Shown: positions 24,437 through 37,504 of the stretch, one piece after another
Position numbering within the stretch: position 1 is the first letter of the stretch
Layout of the letters: every line of letters starts with the position of its first letter
Assembly: GCA_951799445.1 (NCBI GenBank)
Contig: OX637290.1
Coordinates: forward strand, 29,258,987 to 29,322,986
Source of the DNA: Pseudisothecium myosuroides
Lineage: Eukaryota > Streptophyta > Bryopsida > Hypnales > Lembophyllaceae
Direction of reading: 5' to 3'
Length of the DNA stretch: 64,000 nt
The notes under the pieces: generated by a model
Told to the model about the DNA's origin: nothing
The model's database searches: none
Seen by the model: the letters and a program-made list of their open reading frames with translations, nothing else
Position numbers and translations under genes: made by a program

Positions 24437-26209
24437 CTATCCTATTACAACCGGATCTACTCCTTGATCCGTTTCTTTGTCCATAACTTGGTCTCCGCCT
24501 TGGTCCACGCTTTGATCTCGACCTTGATCCACACCCTGATCCGGGGTCAGATCCATACTTTGATCCGCACCCTGGTTCAGTGTGGGACTCCTGGGCGTTT
24601 CCGTTCCAAGCTGTTCAAAGACGTCCGTCAGATTCCGGTTCCGCTCCCCAGTTTCACGATCTGGGAGATCCGGTGACGAATCTAAGTTGATGGTGTTCGC
24701 GAGCTTCCTCCCACTCTTCTTCGACTGGGGAGTCCGATCCTTTCCTTCCGTCTGAATGCCTACGTTTGGAAAAGGCCCTGGCATCGAAAGGTCGGAAAGA
24801 TGGAACGACCGTGACAACGTCACTCCGTTCAGCTTACGACTACTCTCCTCCATCCGGTTTGCTGCTTCTCGTGCTTCCATCATCACCAATTCTACCTTCT
24901 CGGAGTAGTCCGTCAAGATCCGGACCAACCTCGTTCCGGATATCTTCTTGTCCTTGAGTACTCCCTCGTCAAACAGCTTTGACTTGGTGACGGCCTCTCC
25001 GGTTGCCCCAAAAGTGGCCTTCACGTCCTCAGCTACTTTCCGGGTAGCCTCCGCCATCTCACGAGTGGTGGCCATGTCCTCCTTGAGGAGTAAAAGTTCT
25101 GTCTTCAACGACTCATTCTCCTCTTGGAGTCGTCGATTCTCTGCTTCTTGTTTCCGGATCTCATCCGGGCTGGAGATGTACTCTGCAACCACTCCCGCGA
25201 GGCTGCTATCTGCTGGTGCGCCCACCAGTTTGCTGATCTAGGTCAAAACCAGCTTCTTCACCGCCTAATTTGCTCGCACATCGTTCAAGATGTTGATCAG
25301 TTGGTTGAACGGATTCGTCGGATCCGATCCGGAAGGACCCGGTCCTTCAAAAACCAGTTTCTTCCCAGGGTTGGATGTCTCACCCGGAGAGGTTGGGGTT
25401 CCTCTCCGGTGAGGAGGCGTCGTCTTCTGCCGCTTGTGCTGCGGCCGGTGGTGCTCCTCCTCTTCTTCTTCTTCTTCATCGGAACCAGATACTTCCTCCT
25501 GCTCTTTTTCCGATTTCGATTCCCCATACTTCAGGAGTGTCTCCTGAGTCTTCCACTCCTTCTCCTCCGTATCCGTGAGGAGCTGGTTATGCTTGTAAAG
25601 ATGGAAGATGTAGGGACTCAGCGGTGTCGGCCTACTTCTTCCGATCTTTGGAACCAGACGGTTGACCAGATCGGAAAAGATCCTGGCCCAGTCCACTTTC
25701 CGTTCCCCGCTCAAGGCTCCGAAAATCAGGTTCCCGATGGCAATTGTCACCCTCGTCGGCTTCTCCGGGTGGATGATCGGAACCAGGAACTGCAAAAGAT
25801 TTCGATGCCGGTCGTCCAAACAATCCGCGACCGCATGCCCATCCTTCGAGTCCACGTTGCTCCGGAACTTCCCCCGAGTGTATCCTTCCTTCGAGGTGGC
25901 CATCCCTCGACCTCCTGACCGAAAGTCGTACACAGACCTCCACATCTCTTCCGTCCAACTGCCCGGAATTCCGCGGAGGGTCTTATCGAACTGATTCGAG
26001 AGTTTTCCCAACAGCTCTCGAATCATCCGTTCCTCTCTAAACCCCCAGGGTTTATCTATCAGTCCCCCGCAACCCATCTTGGCAAGATCCTCTAGGAGGT
26101 TGTCCTTTTCCTTCTCTTCTACTGGAATAATCGGACACACCTTCCGAAGTTTAACTTCTAATGCGGAGGAACTGGACGGTCCTGCTCTACTCTTGCGGAG
26201 CTGAGGCAT
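24437..26209 (-). pseudogene. Element B2 ORF, two stops
   Basis: Likely start ATG 26209 (MPQLRKSRAG); the frame is open from 26269. Motifs are GCGGLIDKPWG, NQFDKTLRG, FLVPIIHPEKPTR and SPYIFHLYKHN, then a run of Glu, a coiled coil (ENRRLQEENESLKTELL), and a tail of DQGxDQ units. Two stops lie near 25240-25265: a TAG where B3 has TGG (RADWAVKK) and a TAG at a Gln codon. The rest is open to VVIG and the stop at 24437-24439. The function is unknown. Confidence 0.75.
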
Positions 26210-26480
26210 GGACACGAGCTGTGCTAACCGGATTCTGACTGAGGCTACCTTTCTCTCTCCTAGCCGCACATCTCGTTTCTCACCTTCGCTCTTCCGATCT
26301 CAACCGGAATACCTCTAAACCTGCAACACACACTTAAGCGCTGCGCGCTCTAACACACTAACACGCACACACAAACTCACACAATAAGAAAGCAAAGCGC
26401 TGGGAGGAAAGCTAAGTACAAGCTGGAGAGCGATTTCCGCAAACGAAGTTTGAAAAAGAGTGGCAACTGGATTGGTCAGC

Positions 26481-26490
26481 CTATTTATAG
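26481..26490 (-). promoter_or_regulatory. TATA box of element B2
   Basis: CTATAAATAG on the minus strand, about 270 bp upstream of ATG 26209. The same box is at the matching place in B3. The ORF therefore probably has its own RNA polymerase II promoter inside the element. Confidence 0.6.
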
Positions 26491-26720
26491 TCTGATATGT
26501 CATCATGACCAAATCCGTTCCTGACCTAATCCGTTCCAACTCAGATCTACTCCAACTCTAATCCGGTTTAGATTCAGATCGAATGCGGATTATCACCTAT
26601 TCCGTTCCGTAGTTAATTTCCGGTTTTCCGTTACCTCTTGCTCCATTCCGGATACCAGATCACGGTTTCCGTTCCAAGATTTAGATAACTTACAAAAAAC
26701 CAAAAATTCACACTGCGACA

Positions 26721-29700
26721 CCTATCCCACCCGTAGTAGAGTTAGAAAAAGGGGTAGGATCAGGCCCAATCCCCATTGACATTAGTCAAGAGGTACGGAA
26801 AAATCTAGACAAACCTGTCAAACTTCCGGAACCTATAGGACGAAAAGTTACGTTCGAGGATGTTCCGGTTTTCATTAACCCGGAACTTAAGGTTGATGAA
26901 TATGATATTTTGCAAGACGTCAAGAATCAGAAGGCAAATGTTACTATCGGACAACTCCTTCACGACAACGTCAACTACCACAAATTGATCCGGAAAGCCT
27001 GGACCAAGAGAAGAAAGAGAAGGTTGAAGCTACCATCAGTGGCTGTCAATTTTTCCCAGATGGAGGATTATGGAGCCCTTGAACTGGAAGTCGATATTGG
27101 CGGATGTATGGTGTCACAAGTTCCAGTTGATGGAGGATCCGGGGTAAACTTGTTGTTAGAAGATACGGCTTTTGACCTCGGTTACACATCTTTCCAAGCA
27201 ACGGATCAAGTATTACGGATGGCGGATCAGTCACGAGTATTTTCGGTGGGAAGACTATCCAAAGTACCAACCCGGATAGGGAAGGAAACTTACCTTCTGA
27301 ACTTTGTAGTCATCCGGGTAACTAAGGGAAGACCTTTTCCTATGTTACTCGGAAGACCCTGGCTGTATGCCGCCAGAGTATTGGTAGATTGGGGTGCCAA
27401 GGAGTTTGTTGTTGGAAAACCAGCAATCCGGATTCCCTGGAAACATGAGGATTGTCTCGGGGAAACCAATGAATTGGACGGATACACTACGGATTGGTCT
27501 GATCCGGAAGACTCCGACTCGGTTCCGAGCTACTTCACCTCTGTCACGGAAACTGATTTTGAATTTCCGGAACCCACTCTGGAGGTTGCAACAGAAGAAC
27601 CCGTCGTCAAGATCCCAAGTATCCCACTGGAAGATCGATCTCTGGGAGAATTGGATGTACCACTGTCTTTCGACTGGATCAAACAGCAAATAGAGGGAGG
27701 AAGTCTTCCAGCTATGGGTCTGGGTGAATTTGGTCAAGAATCATCATGGAGCGAGTTCTGGAGTGTAGCCGAAGAATCGGAACCTGAACGGATCAAAACC
27801 ATTGTAAGTCCTTCAGATTACGAGAAAGTAGAACTTCATTCCGGAAAAACTTTCTTTATGAATAAATCTATGACTGTAGCAAAGAGGAAGGAATACGGCA
27901 AATTACTAGACAAATATTTGGATGTTTTTGCCTGGGTATCTTCCGATCTTACCGGAATCCCAGCAGATTTGGGAGAATACCGGATTGATCTAATTGAAGG
28001 GGCAGTCCCTATTCAACAGCGCCAGTATCGGTTGAATCCGAAATATTCCTTGATGGTAAAAGAGGAAATCGATTCCCTTTTGGAGGCTGGGTTTATCTAT
28101 CCAGTGAACAACTCGGAATGGGTCTCCCCCATTGTCGTTGTTCCTAAGAAGGCAGGACTGGAAGGGAAGATCAAGATCCGAATTTGTCAGGACTTCAAGA
28201 AGTTGAATACAGCAACCCGGAAAGATTACTTTCCGCTGCCATTTACGGATATCATACTAGATCACGTTTCCGGAAACGAATGTTATAGTTTTCTGAACGG
28301 CTTTTCTGGGTATAACCAAGTCTTCATTCGGTTGTTGGACTAGTTGAAGACTACGTTCACCACGAAATGGGGAACATTCACTTTTACCCGGATGCCGTTC
28401 GGATTGTGTAACGCCCTGGAAACCTTCCAAAGGCTGATGATGGATATCTTTAAGGATTTCCTTCGACACTTTTTGGAAATCTTCATTGATGACTTTGCAG
28501 TGTTCAGTCCTCAAGCTGCACATCTGAAATGCTTGAGGCAAACTTTCCAACGATGTAGGGAGACCAATCTCAAACTACATCCGGGGAAATGTTTCTTTGG
28601 AATGATATCCAAAATCCTGTTGGGCCACGTGGTGAGCGAAAGAGGACTAGAGGTAGATACGGATAAAGTTAAAGCAATGCTCACCCTTGCTGCTCCGACC
28701 AATGTACGAGAGATCCGAGGTTTTCTCGGATGTGTAGGTTATTACCGAAGGTTCATTGAAGGGTATGCACGGAAGGCAACTCCCCTTACTGAACTATTGA
28801 AGAAAGAGACGGACTTCATCTGGAATCCGGAAAGACAAATGGCGTTTGAAAGCCTAAAGTCGGCTTTGGTAAAAGCCCTGGTGCTATCTTCACCAGATTG
28901 GGAAAAAGAATTCCACGTTACTCTAGACGCTTCCGGATGGTGTTTGGGTGCCATTCTTTGGCAATATGACAAAGATCAACGGGAGTGTCCTATCCATTAT
29001 TCAAGTAGACAAATGAGTATTGCTGAGAGAAAGTATACAACTACTGAGCGGGAAGCTTTAGCAGTCATATATGCTTGCAAGAAATTCCGTCACTACTTAC
29101 TCGAATACCGGATTGTGTTTCACACGGATCATGACTTACTGAAGTACTTGGTGAACAAACCGGATCTTTCCGGGAGAATAGCCAGATGGGTGCTACTGCT
29201 ACAGGAGTTCAATTATGAGGTCATGGTGAAATCCGGGAAATCCAACGCGAATGCAGATTATCTATCAAGACTGCGGGGGACACTTGCGTTGGAAGACATT
29301 TCCGCCGACTTTCCGGATGAATTCTAGAGTCAGTCACAAAAGAAGTTTCCGGAGGAAGGAGATATTCCAGTATTCCACCTCCAGGGGGACCCCAACTCGG
29401 AATATCAGGATATCATCGATTATCTTACAGAGCAGAGATATCCAAAAGGGGTAACTCGGGAAGAAAAGAGCGTCTTCCAGCAAAAGGTAGCCCCTTACTC
29501 AATGATTAAGGGAATCCTTTTCAAGATGGGAGCAGATGAACAACTCAGGCGGTGTCTTGAAGTCAGTGATCGGAAACAAGTCATGAGGGCTTTACATTCC
29601 GGTCCATCTGGGGGTCATTTTGCTGCCCTCACTACTGTTAACCGGATTCGTGGAGCCGGATACTGGTGGCCATACTTGATACGTGATGTCAAGACATTTG

Positions 29701-30375
29701 TAGGGGCTTGTGACCAATGCCAGAGGATGGAAGCTCCTTCTTTCCGAAATCATTGGCCACTTACTCCAATTATCCCTCTTGCACCGTTTGAGAAATGGGG
29801 GATAGATTTTATCGGCCCAATTGCTCCTATTAGCGCCAGAAGGAAGAGATACATAATCCTTGCAACGGATTATGCAACCAAATGGGTAGAAGCACGTGCG
29901 ACACGGAATTGTTCCGCCCGGACGGCTGCTTCCTTCTTGTTTACAGAAATTATGATGAGGTTTGGACATCCACTAGAGTTGGTCAGCGATAGAGGATTGC
30001 ACTTCCTCAATGATGTAGTTCAAGACATCACTACAAGGTACCTGATCAAACACCGGAAAACCACTCCATACAATCCGAGGGCCAACGGATTGACGGAACG
30101 GGCCAACGGCATCGTTGAAAAGAGCTTGAACAAGATGGTTTCCGAGCATAAGACAGATTGGGATCTCAAACTCCCATCAGCTGTTCATGTGTACAATACA
30201 TCCGAGAATAAAACTATAGGACAGACACCCTTCTTCTTGGTATTTGGGCAGGAGGCTGTGCACGGAATAGAGTTGGAGATGGAGACTCATCGGATCATGG
30301 CTACCCGAAGTGCAATACGCACCAATGATCAAGATATCCGACTCCTCGCAATTGAAGATTTGGAGGAAGCCCGAC
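26721..30375 (+). pseudogene. Gypsy-type pol (gypsy-1), two stops
   Basis: A single frame encodes, in order: a retropepsin-like protease (VPVDGGSGVNLL), reverse transcriptase (QDFKKLNTATRKDYFPLP, FIDDFAVFS), RNase H (VTLDASGWCLGAILW, FHTDHD), and integrase with its HHCC finger (CDQCQ), D (GIDFIGP), D (LVSDRGLHF) and E (GLTERANGI). TAG stops at 28341-28343 and 29325-29327 fit CAG to TAG. The RT motif A reads FLNGFSGYNQ, where the family has FLDGFSGYNQ, so the catalytic Asp is Asn by a G to A change. The 5' end is cut by B2 and the 3' end by D, so gag and LTRs are not seen. Enzymes of reverse transcription and integration; inactive here. Confidence 0.85.
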
Positions 30376-30846
30376 TGTGGGAGCACGGAAATTCATTAGG
30401 GAGAGATGTAGCTTAAAAATAGGGTAGGAGTTAGTCAAAAATTTCAAAACTTTGGTAAGAAGTAAGAAATTAGATCCGAATACAGATAAATTTCAGATAG
30501 TTAGATTTCGAGATTCCAGATCCTTTAAACCGGGTTCTTTCCAGGGCAGGAACGGATCTTAAATCCGAGTTAGGTCGGATCGGAACGAGCTACGGAATAG
30601 GTATCCGACCTACGCCGCTAGGGAACTGTTACGAGAACGGACCTCTTTCCGTTCGCCAAGGGGAACGGTCGGCAGCTCGACTAGTACTTAAGCCGTCGCC
30701 AGACCTAATTTTCCTCATTCTTCATTTTGCTGATTGTCTTGCGCACTTAGCTGAGAGAAAGAGTGGTGAGTTAGAGATCGCGACAGGGAGAGACGGGTGA
30801 GGTCGGTGCCGATTGCACCGGATTTAGTGGTCGGTGTTGGTGAACT

Positions 30847-33800
30847 ATGGCGGAGTCTAGTAATCCGGTAGCGCGTCAGCCTTCAGTCATAGCTCGGATA
30901 GTTAGACCGGCTATTCCCACCGACCCAACTCACCGGAAGGAGTTAGAGACAGATCTGACCAGGATGGGGTGCGTAGGCTTGATTCACCGACCGTGGAATG
31001 TTAAGGACACGGAGATGCTGGAGCAGCTGATCTTAGGGGTCCCAAATTAGTTTGAGTTGACTGTGAGAGGCCAACCCGGAGCATGGACGGCGGATGTATG
31101 GGCTGACGTATACGGGTTTGATAAGAACGGGTCCGGATTAGGTTCTCGGGTAGAGTAGTACGGGATTGGGAAGTTCCGTAATCCGGTTACCACTAAGGAC
31201 GAATACCCCGTGACACTACAAGAAAATGGGTACTTCCGTGACTGCAGAGGAATGACTGCATGTCCGGTTTTACTAGAAAATGACTGCAATTCTCTAATTG
31301 CACCATCTGTGAAACCAAAATCCGTCCCCAGTCATTTTGGAGTCGGCACAGCGACTACGGGATGAACAGTCGACAGAAAAGGGCCGCAGGAGCGATGTTC
31401 TCGTTCACTGCGTCGTCAACTTATTGGCGGGAAAAGGGATAAATCCAACGTGGCCGGCAAAGTCATTTCTGAGTCATTTTTCTGTCATAAATTTGATTGA
31501 GCTTCACTTTTGAGCGACTCAAGAATGACTATTGAATGACTGGCACGACTCCTTTAGAGACCTTAGTTAGTTTTACGGTTTGGACCTCTGCCCGTACTGA
31601 CACGGGTAGGTAGTCCTTCAAATTTTATAGACTGAGAAAAGAAATGGAAAACTTTCAATTTATACAAAGCCATTCTAATCCAATACACCACACCGCACTA
31701 CGATTTCAAAATCAACTAGAGTCGTTCTATACTACAAAATGACTACACCAATTGATACAATTTTGGACATTGAACTGCTGAGACAATTCTGACGTGTGGG
31801 GTCGCATACATTGCAACTGCGCCACCTCTACGCTGTTACTGGGAAATGACTGTAAGCGACTCTGAAAGGACTTATTACAAACTAATAAATTACTATGTGG
31901 TCACTACTCTAATTCTTAGCCTCTAATACTACAACAATGACGACTTAATATCCTTCTTAAGCTGATAAGTTCTCTTCCACTGACAATTTGATAGTCCCGA
32001 CTAGATAAACTACCTCCGCTGTAATAAGCATCCATTGAGGAGCGGTCACCCCTACAATCTCTACAGTAGTATTAATAAAGATGTCCTTTGTGTCTTAGCA
32101 AATGACTACCAGTTAACTACTTATAATAATCTAGAAGTGATGGGCTACTGATTGCTTGCTATCCTCATTTCCAAATGTAGAACTATTGGATCTCCCTATT
32201 AGAATCACGTTTATCATGCATTTTTTGACCATTGCTATGATCTTGCACTTATTAAGGGCACCCCGGGCATCTACAGCAGCACCTATTGAAAAGAATTCCT
32301 ACAATGAAGCCTAATATGCCTCCTATACTAATAGGTTCTCCTTTGCCGATAATTCAATGGCGTCTACCACTCCTCCATGGTTTACTTCCTAGATGCAACT
32401 ACTCCGTTGATTTTAAGCAACCCCGGGGACAAGGAGACAAGGCTTACAAGCATTACAGTACTTTGAGGGGACTCTTTGAACGCTACTTTGTACCCTACAA
32501 TCCTATGACTTCAATATGACTTCGTCATAGTCATTTAAAAGTCGCGGTGAAAGATTGTACTGCGTAAACGACTCAAAAATGACTAACAAATGACTTCTAT
32601 ACTATTGGCAACCGGACAATCAGCCTGGCATTTTCGCAGACTGCACATTCAACAATTCTGGAGGACTGTTGACATCATGGATAGTCATCATCACACTTTC
32701 CTTGCATGAAGTGAGGAGTCCTAGAACAACTATATATGTCTATGTTTTGGGGAAGTCAAATAGGTGATCCTAAATCCCTAATCCTCTTTATGTGCCAATC
32801 ATTTTCAATCCATTTAGCAAATTTGTCTATAACTTTTGATTTGAGGCCCAAAATGTAAAATGGATTTTTGGAGATGAAAGTAAGATTGATTTTCTAACTT
32901 TTATTAGTTCAAATTTTTTTGGAAAAAATTAATCTACTATACCTCAATAAGGTCTATAATATTATTTGTAACACAATTCCTGCATTTTCAATATCCCACA
33001 TGGTTTGTCTTGCCTACTACTACCCCACTTCTATAAAAGGCTTGTCATTTTATCTCTTCATACTTACACACTAAGCCATGCAAGTCATGCAAAATATAAG
33101 TATGTTGTACAGTGTATTGTATAATGTATATGGTGTATTGTATATGTGATGTATTATATTTGGTATATTGTATATGGTGTATTGCTATGGAACTTTGAAT
33201 GTATCCATATGTGACTATAGAATGACTAGTTTCCTTCTATTTGTCATTATATTCCTTTTTGTACATAATGCATTGCCGCAAATTTAAAATGTTTCCAAAA
33301 AATGAATTACCCTGTCTTTGGAAAGTATATTAAACCCTAAATCTATGTCACTTCAAAACAACTACATGCGTCACTTAAACATGACTGGACAATCTTAAAA
33401 GTACATCCTACAAATGACTGCAGAATGACTGGACACGTGTCAAAGCGTCATTCGTCCGTTGAAGATAAAATCGCAATAAATGACTGGACACGTGTCATTC
33501 CCGCATTGGTCGACACAACTCCCTCATGACTGCAAAATGACTGCAGAATGACTCACGCAAAGATCCACGTCAGCAGCGGCCGACCAAATTTTTCAAAAAA
33601 TGGGCAACTGTCCGGCCTTTCCCGAAAATTTTGTCCCCAGAACTCAGTGCCACGTAGACCCTCCCATCCGTTCTTCATCCAAGGCCCCATTCGTTGGTGA
33701 TATTAGAGCTGCAGTCATTAAAAGAATGACTTGTCCACTATGACTGCAGGGCCTGGAGTCGCGGTGGAGTCAATTATGTCCGGAATGACTGCAAAACTGT

Positions 33801-35378
33801 CATTTATCGTAGTCATTTATACCCCTGTTTTTTTGTAGTGTGAGTGACTGTAAGGACGCTAGGCAGAAACGGGTGTTGGAATTTTTGATTCCGATCCTGT
33901 ATCCGGAAAAACCCACCCGAGTTACGGTTACGGTGGCCAACACTATCTTTGGGGCTTTAGAAGATAAGGTAGTCCACTGGGGGAAAGTCCTAGCCGGTAT
34001 AGTGAAGAAACTGGTGTCGCACATAGGGAAGGGGAAGCCGAGTCTTCTCAGTCCGTTTCTGTTTGACCTGTACCACCATCAGGAGGTGCTGACTGCTGAA
34101 GAGGTGGTGATTTAGAACACCGGATTAGAAATAGTGAAGTATGGTCTCACGCACGAAATCCCACCGGATACTCCAATCGAGGGAGAAGAGGAGGAAGAAG
34201 AAGAAGACGACGACGAGGAAGAAGAACCGCAGCAGCAGGACCTGGTCGACAAACGGGAGAAGAGAAGGAAGTCGACCGATCCGAGCTCGAGGGTGGAACA
34301 GTCGACCCCGAAAAAAGGAGAGCCGAATCAGCCCCCGGGATCGAAACTGCAGTCGGACTTCTTCGACGTCGGAACACAGTGGATGGAGGAGGCAAAGCAC
34401 ATGCATTTTGGCATGTCGGATATGATGCTGGGGATTGCTGCGGAGCTGAAGGTGGAGCCGGAAGATATCATAAATGAGATCCGGCGACTATTGAGCCCGG
34501 ATCTGCTTCGTGAGAAGGACGAGCGGATCAAGAACGTGGAGAAAGAAAGGGATGACCTACTAAGTCGGGTGAACTGGGCGGAGACGGATGCCACAGTTGC
34601 ACGGCAGAAGGAGACGGAAGCTCTCCAACTCGTCCACAATTTGACCGCGTTGGTGGAGCAGCCCTCGGAAGCTGTGATCAAATCTCGACTCTTCAGCAAT
34701 CAGCTGAGTGGCACAGGTCACTTATCCGGGTCCAAGGTGGTAACTATCTTGGTGGACTTCCAAGCCCGGATGGAAGGAATTTTGAAGGAGATGTCGCAAT
34801 TGTTGGGGCACCTCGACCTAAACAAGCCCTTGGACTTCACCCACTTTTCGGAGCTGCCCAACGTGGACTTGTTGAAGACGCCCCAGAAGCCGGGGCCAGG
34901 GATTGGTCTACAGCCATCCCCAAGACCTACTTCAAGTCAGACACAGATCCAGAAGAAGGCCACTAAGTTAGGCCAGACGAGGAGTATCCAGTCGATTCTG
35001 GTAGTAGCAGGGAGTATCGTTCCGACATCCGGAACATCCGTCCGGAGCGATTTAATCCAACGGATGGGGGCCTTGTCAAACCCGGCTCGGACCAATCCGG
35101 TCGACTTCCCTCATATGCAGAAGGTTTCGCCCAAGAAGAATACAACACCAATTCAGCTGGACGATTCACCAGAGAGAGATACCAGAGTGGAGATGATCCA
35201 GGAGTCCGAGAAGGGAGAATTCACTTCCGGGGATGAGACGGCCTCGGATGACGACCCGCCGCGAATCAAGCGGAAGATTCCGACCCGGGCTGCAACGAAG
35301 ACCACTCCACCAAAAACGAGCAGGAAACCACCTGCAAGGCCGAGTAGCAGCGCGAAGAAATCAAAGCAAGGAAAGTAG
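30847..35378 (+). pseudogene. Element D ORF, split by CACTA-1, with stops
   Basis: Starts at ATG 30847 (MAESSNPVA). TAG stops at 31048-31050 (VPN-stop-FEL, where A has GNQFDL) and at about 31156 fit CAG to TAG. CACTA-1 interrupts the frame after the codons for DEYPV; the frame resumes at 33844 with SDCKDARQKRVLEFLIPILYPE. A further TAG lies at 34113-34115. Downstream it encodes a poly-Glu/Asp stretch, a coiled coil (EKDERIKNVEKERDDLLSR), the conserved GSKVVTILVDFQARMEGIL segment, and a Lys/Pro-rich tail to 35378. It is the longest readable tail of the family. Confidence 0.75.
31214..33840. mobile_element. Non-autonomous CACTA transposon, copy 1 (2627 bp)
   Basis: Ends are CACTACAAGAAAA (31214) and TTTTTTTGTAGTG (33840), the CACTA superfamily signature, with the 3-bp duplication TGA on both sides (31211-31213 and 33841-33843). 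Removing it restores the D ORF. Both subterminal regions are rich in TGACTGCA and AATGACT in both orientations, as expected for transposase binding sites. There is no transposase, only a 77-codon open frame at 32286-32519, so it needs an autonomous partner. The copy at 51827-54453 has exactly the same length. Confidence 0.95.
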
Positions 35379-36226
35379 TTAGTTAGTATATTTGCAGTAG
35401 TTAGGATTTTGAATCTGGAGCGGATTTTGCGTGCGTGGGGCCCGGTTCCGGATTCTTAGGAGTAGTTGACTTTGAACTTTCCGGATATTACGGTTAGTTG
35501 CTGATTGGTCACCTGGATTTCAGGTGTGCCCTTTTTGGCTTTTTGCTTGGGCTTTTTAAGTGGAGGGCAGTTTGTTGCCCTCTCATTCCAGCCTTGCCCA
35601 TTTTGTGTGCATTAATTTATGTTCACATTCTCTTTTCTCTAATCTGAGCTACTAAGTGGATATTCGGATTTCTGGCTATGTGTGCGTTTTCTTGAGTCGT
35701 TTATGGAGTGTCGAAAGTGTGAGAGAGGGCGGGTGAGGGGGGGAATCCGGGTTGAGAATTAGTTGGACCTGATTTGAGCGAGTAAGTTTGTGAGGAAACT
35801 TACTAGACTTGTGAGTAAGGACTTGCGCGTGGTACCTTTAAATTGCCGTAACGGTGATCCGGTTCTAAGGAGTGGTGCGGATGTGAGTCCGGAATCCAGG
35901 GAGGGTTCCGAGCGGATATAAGCGACCGCCAGCGGAAAATCCCCACTCACCGGAAGGTCTGCCAACCATAGGATCAGTCTGGTAGATAGACGCACGAATC
36001 TCTTTCAGTCCCGGCTGCCTTGATCTGTCGTTGTAGTAGAAGCGGAAGGATGCAATTCTGAGTGACCTGTTTTCCGGGCAAGCTACCCGGGGAATTGTGA
36101 GGATTATTACTTTCTCTATTCTACAATAAAAACTCGGTTAGGATTGTTTTGTGTGAAAGTTTTGTGCAGAGAAATAGATGTCTATGAGTGGTACGTTCCT
36201 ACCCCTCTAAAGATCAAATGCGGACA

Positions 36227-36245
36227 CCCTGAGGGTAAAACAGGG
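36227..36245 (+). other. Hairpin in the 3' region of element D
   Basis: CCCTG and CAGGG pair across a 9-base loop, at the place where A and B have CCTCTG and CAGAGG (in sense orientation). Both arms changed relative to A, which keeps the stem. Confidence 0.45.
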
Positions 36246-36517
36246 GAGTAGAAAACCAGTCGAAGTTAAGAAGTGAGACCCGGAATCCGGATCAAATCGA
36301 AATCCGGAAAGGGATAGATCCGGATTGGGATCCGGAAGACTATTGTGTCAGAAATAGGAAAAGAAAGAGGTGTTGCTTGGGGTTTTGTTGTTTTGATTAC
36401 GACCCGGATACTCCTAAGCTTGCTAAAACATACTAGAATCTCCTGGGATGATATTTCGTGTTATCTTATCATCTTTATGGTATTAAGGATACTTACGCCT
36501 AGATTGCGCGTACGACA

Positions 36518-37504
36518 ATGACAAAGACCAACGGGAGTGCCCATTGTACTATTCAAGCCGGCAAATGAGTTTGGCGGAACGGAAGTACACCACCACTGAA
36601 AGGGAAGCCTTGGCAGTGATGTATGCTTGCAAGAAATTCCAGCATTATTTGCTCGGATACCGGATCGTACTCCATACGGATCACGACTCTCTGAAGTACC
36701 TGGTCAACAAACCGGATCTTTCCGGACAAATTGCAAGATGGGTATTGTTGCTTCAGGAGTTCAATTACGAAGTAATAGTTAAATCCGGAAAGTCCAATGC
36801 GAATGCTAACTTCTTGTCAAGACAGAGAGGGACTACCGCACTGGGAGCCATTTCCGCCGATTTTCCGGACGAGTTTCCGGAAAGGAAGGAGGAAATGGTC
36901 TTCCATTTAGAAGAGGGAGACGCTTAAGTCTTTTGGGATATCATTACGTATCTAACGGAACAACGATATCCGGGAGGGCTGAATCGAGAAGAGAAGAGTG
37001 TCTTCCAGAAAAAGGTGGCTCCTTACTCATTGATTAAGGGAACCTTGTTCAAAATGGGGGCAGATGACCAACTCAGAAGGTGCTTGGAGGTCAAGGAACG
37101 GAAGAAGGTACTGAGAGCCTTACATTCCGGACTATCTAGGGGTCATTTCGCCACCATGACTACGGTAAACCGAATCCGAAGCGCCGGATACTGGTGGCCG
37201 TATTTGATACGCGATGTCAAAGCGTCTGTTGGGAGTTGTGACCAATGTCAACGGACGGGAGCGCCATCCTTCCGGAACCATTGGCCACTAACTCCTATCA
37301 TTCCGTTAGCTCCATTTGAGAAATAGGGGATTGACTTTATAGGTCCCATTTCTCCGGTGAGCGCCAGGAAGAAGAGATACATAATCCTAGCCACGGCTTA
37401 TGCCTCTAAATGGGTAGAAGCTCGTCCGACCCGGCATAATTCAGCCAAAACAGCCGCTTCTTTCCTATTTACGGAAATCATGATGCGATTTGGGCATCCG
37501 TTGG
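36518..37504 (+). pseudogene. Gypsy-type pol fragment (gypsy-2)
   Basis: It encodes the end of RNase H, then the integrase finger and the first part of the integrase core, ending at MMRFGHPL where A2 is inserted. A TAG at 37324-37326 replaces the TGG found in gypsy-1 (FEKWGIDF), a direct G to A comparison. A TAA lies at about 36925. The D in LATDYA is Ala here. It begins at the right edge of D, so its 5' part is lost. Confidence 0.8.

Larger units (their letters stand above)
23238..26720 (-). mobile_element. Element B, copy B2 (3483 bp)
   Basis: The ends are TGTCGCAG (23238) and CTGCGACA (26720), an 8-bp perfect inverted pair. The five bases outside are GTGAC on the left and CCTAT on the right, so there is no target duplication. 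The flanks also differ in kind: a D-type ORF remnant on the left, gypsy pol on the right. This is best explained by recombination between two B copies in different places. There is no LTR pair. Confidence 0.85.
30376..36517 (+). mobile_element. Element D, related to A, interrupted by CACTA-1
   Basis: The left end is TGTGGGAGCACGG at 30376 and the right end is GCGTACGACA at 36517; the latter is the reverse complement of the A start (TGTCGTACGC). Net length without the CACTA is about 3.5 kb. The outside bases are CCGAC and ATGAC, which do not match. The left flank is gypsy integrase and the right flank is gypsy RNase H of a second copy, so this looks like a recombinant of two D insertions. Confidence 0.8.

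Noticed and set aside
23238..26720. B2 as 5' LTR of gypsy-1
   Set aside because: No primer site follows it, the ORF reads the other way, and B3 sits alone with its own target duplication.
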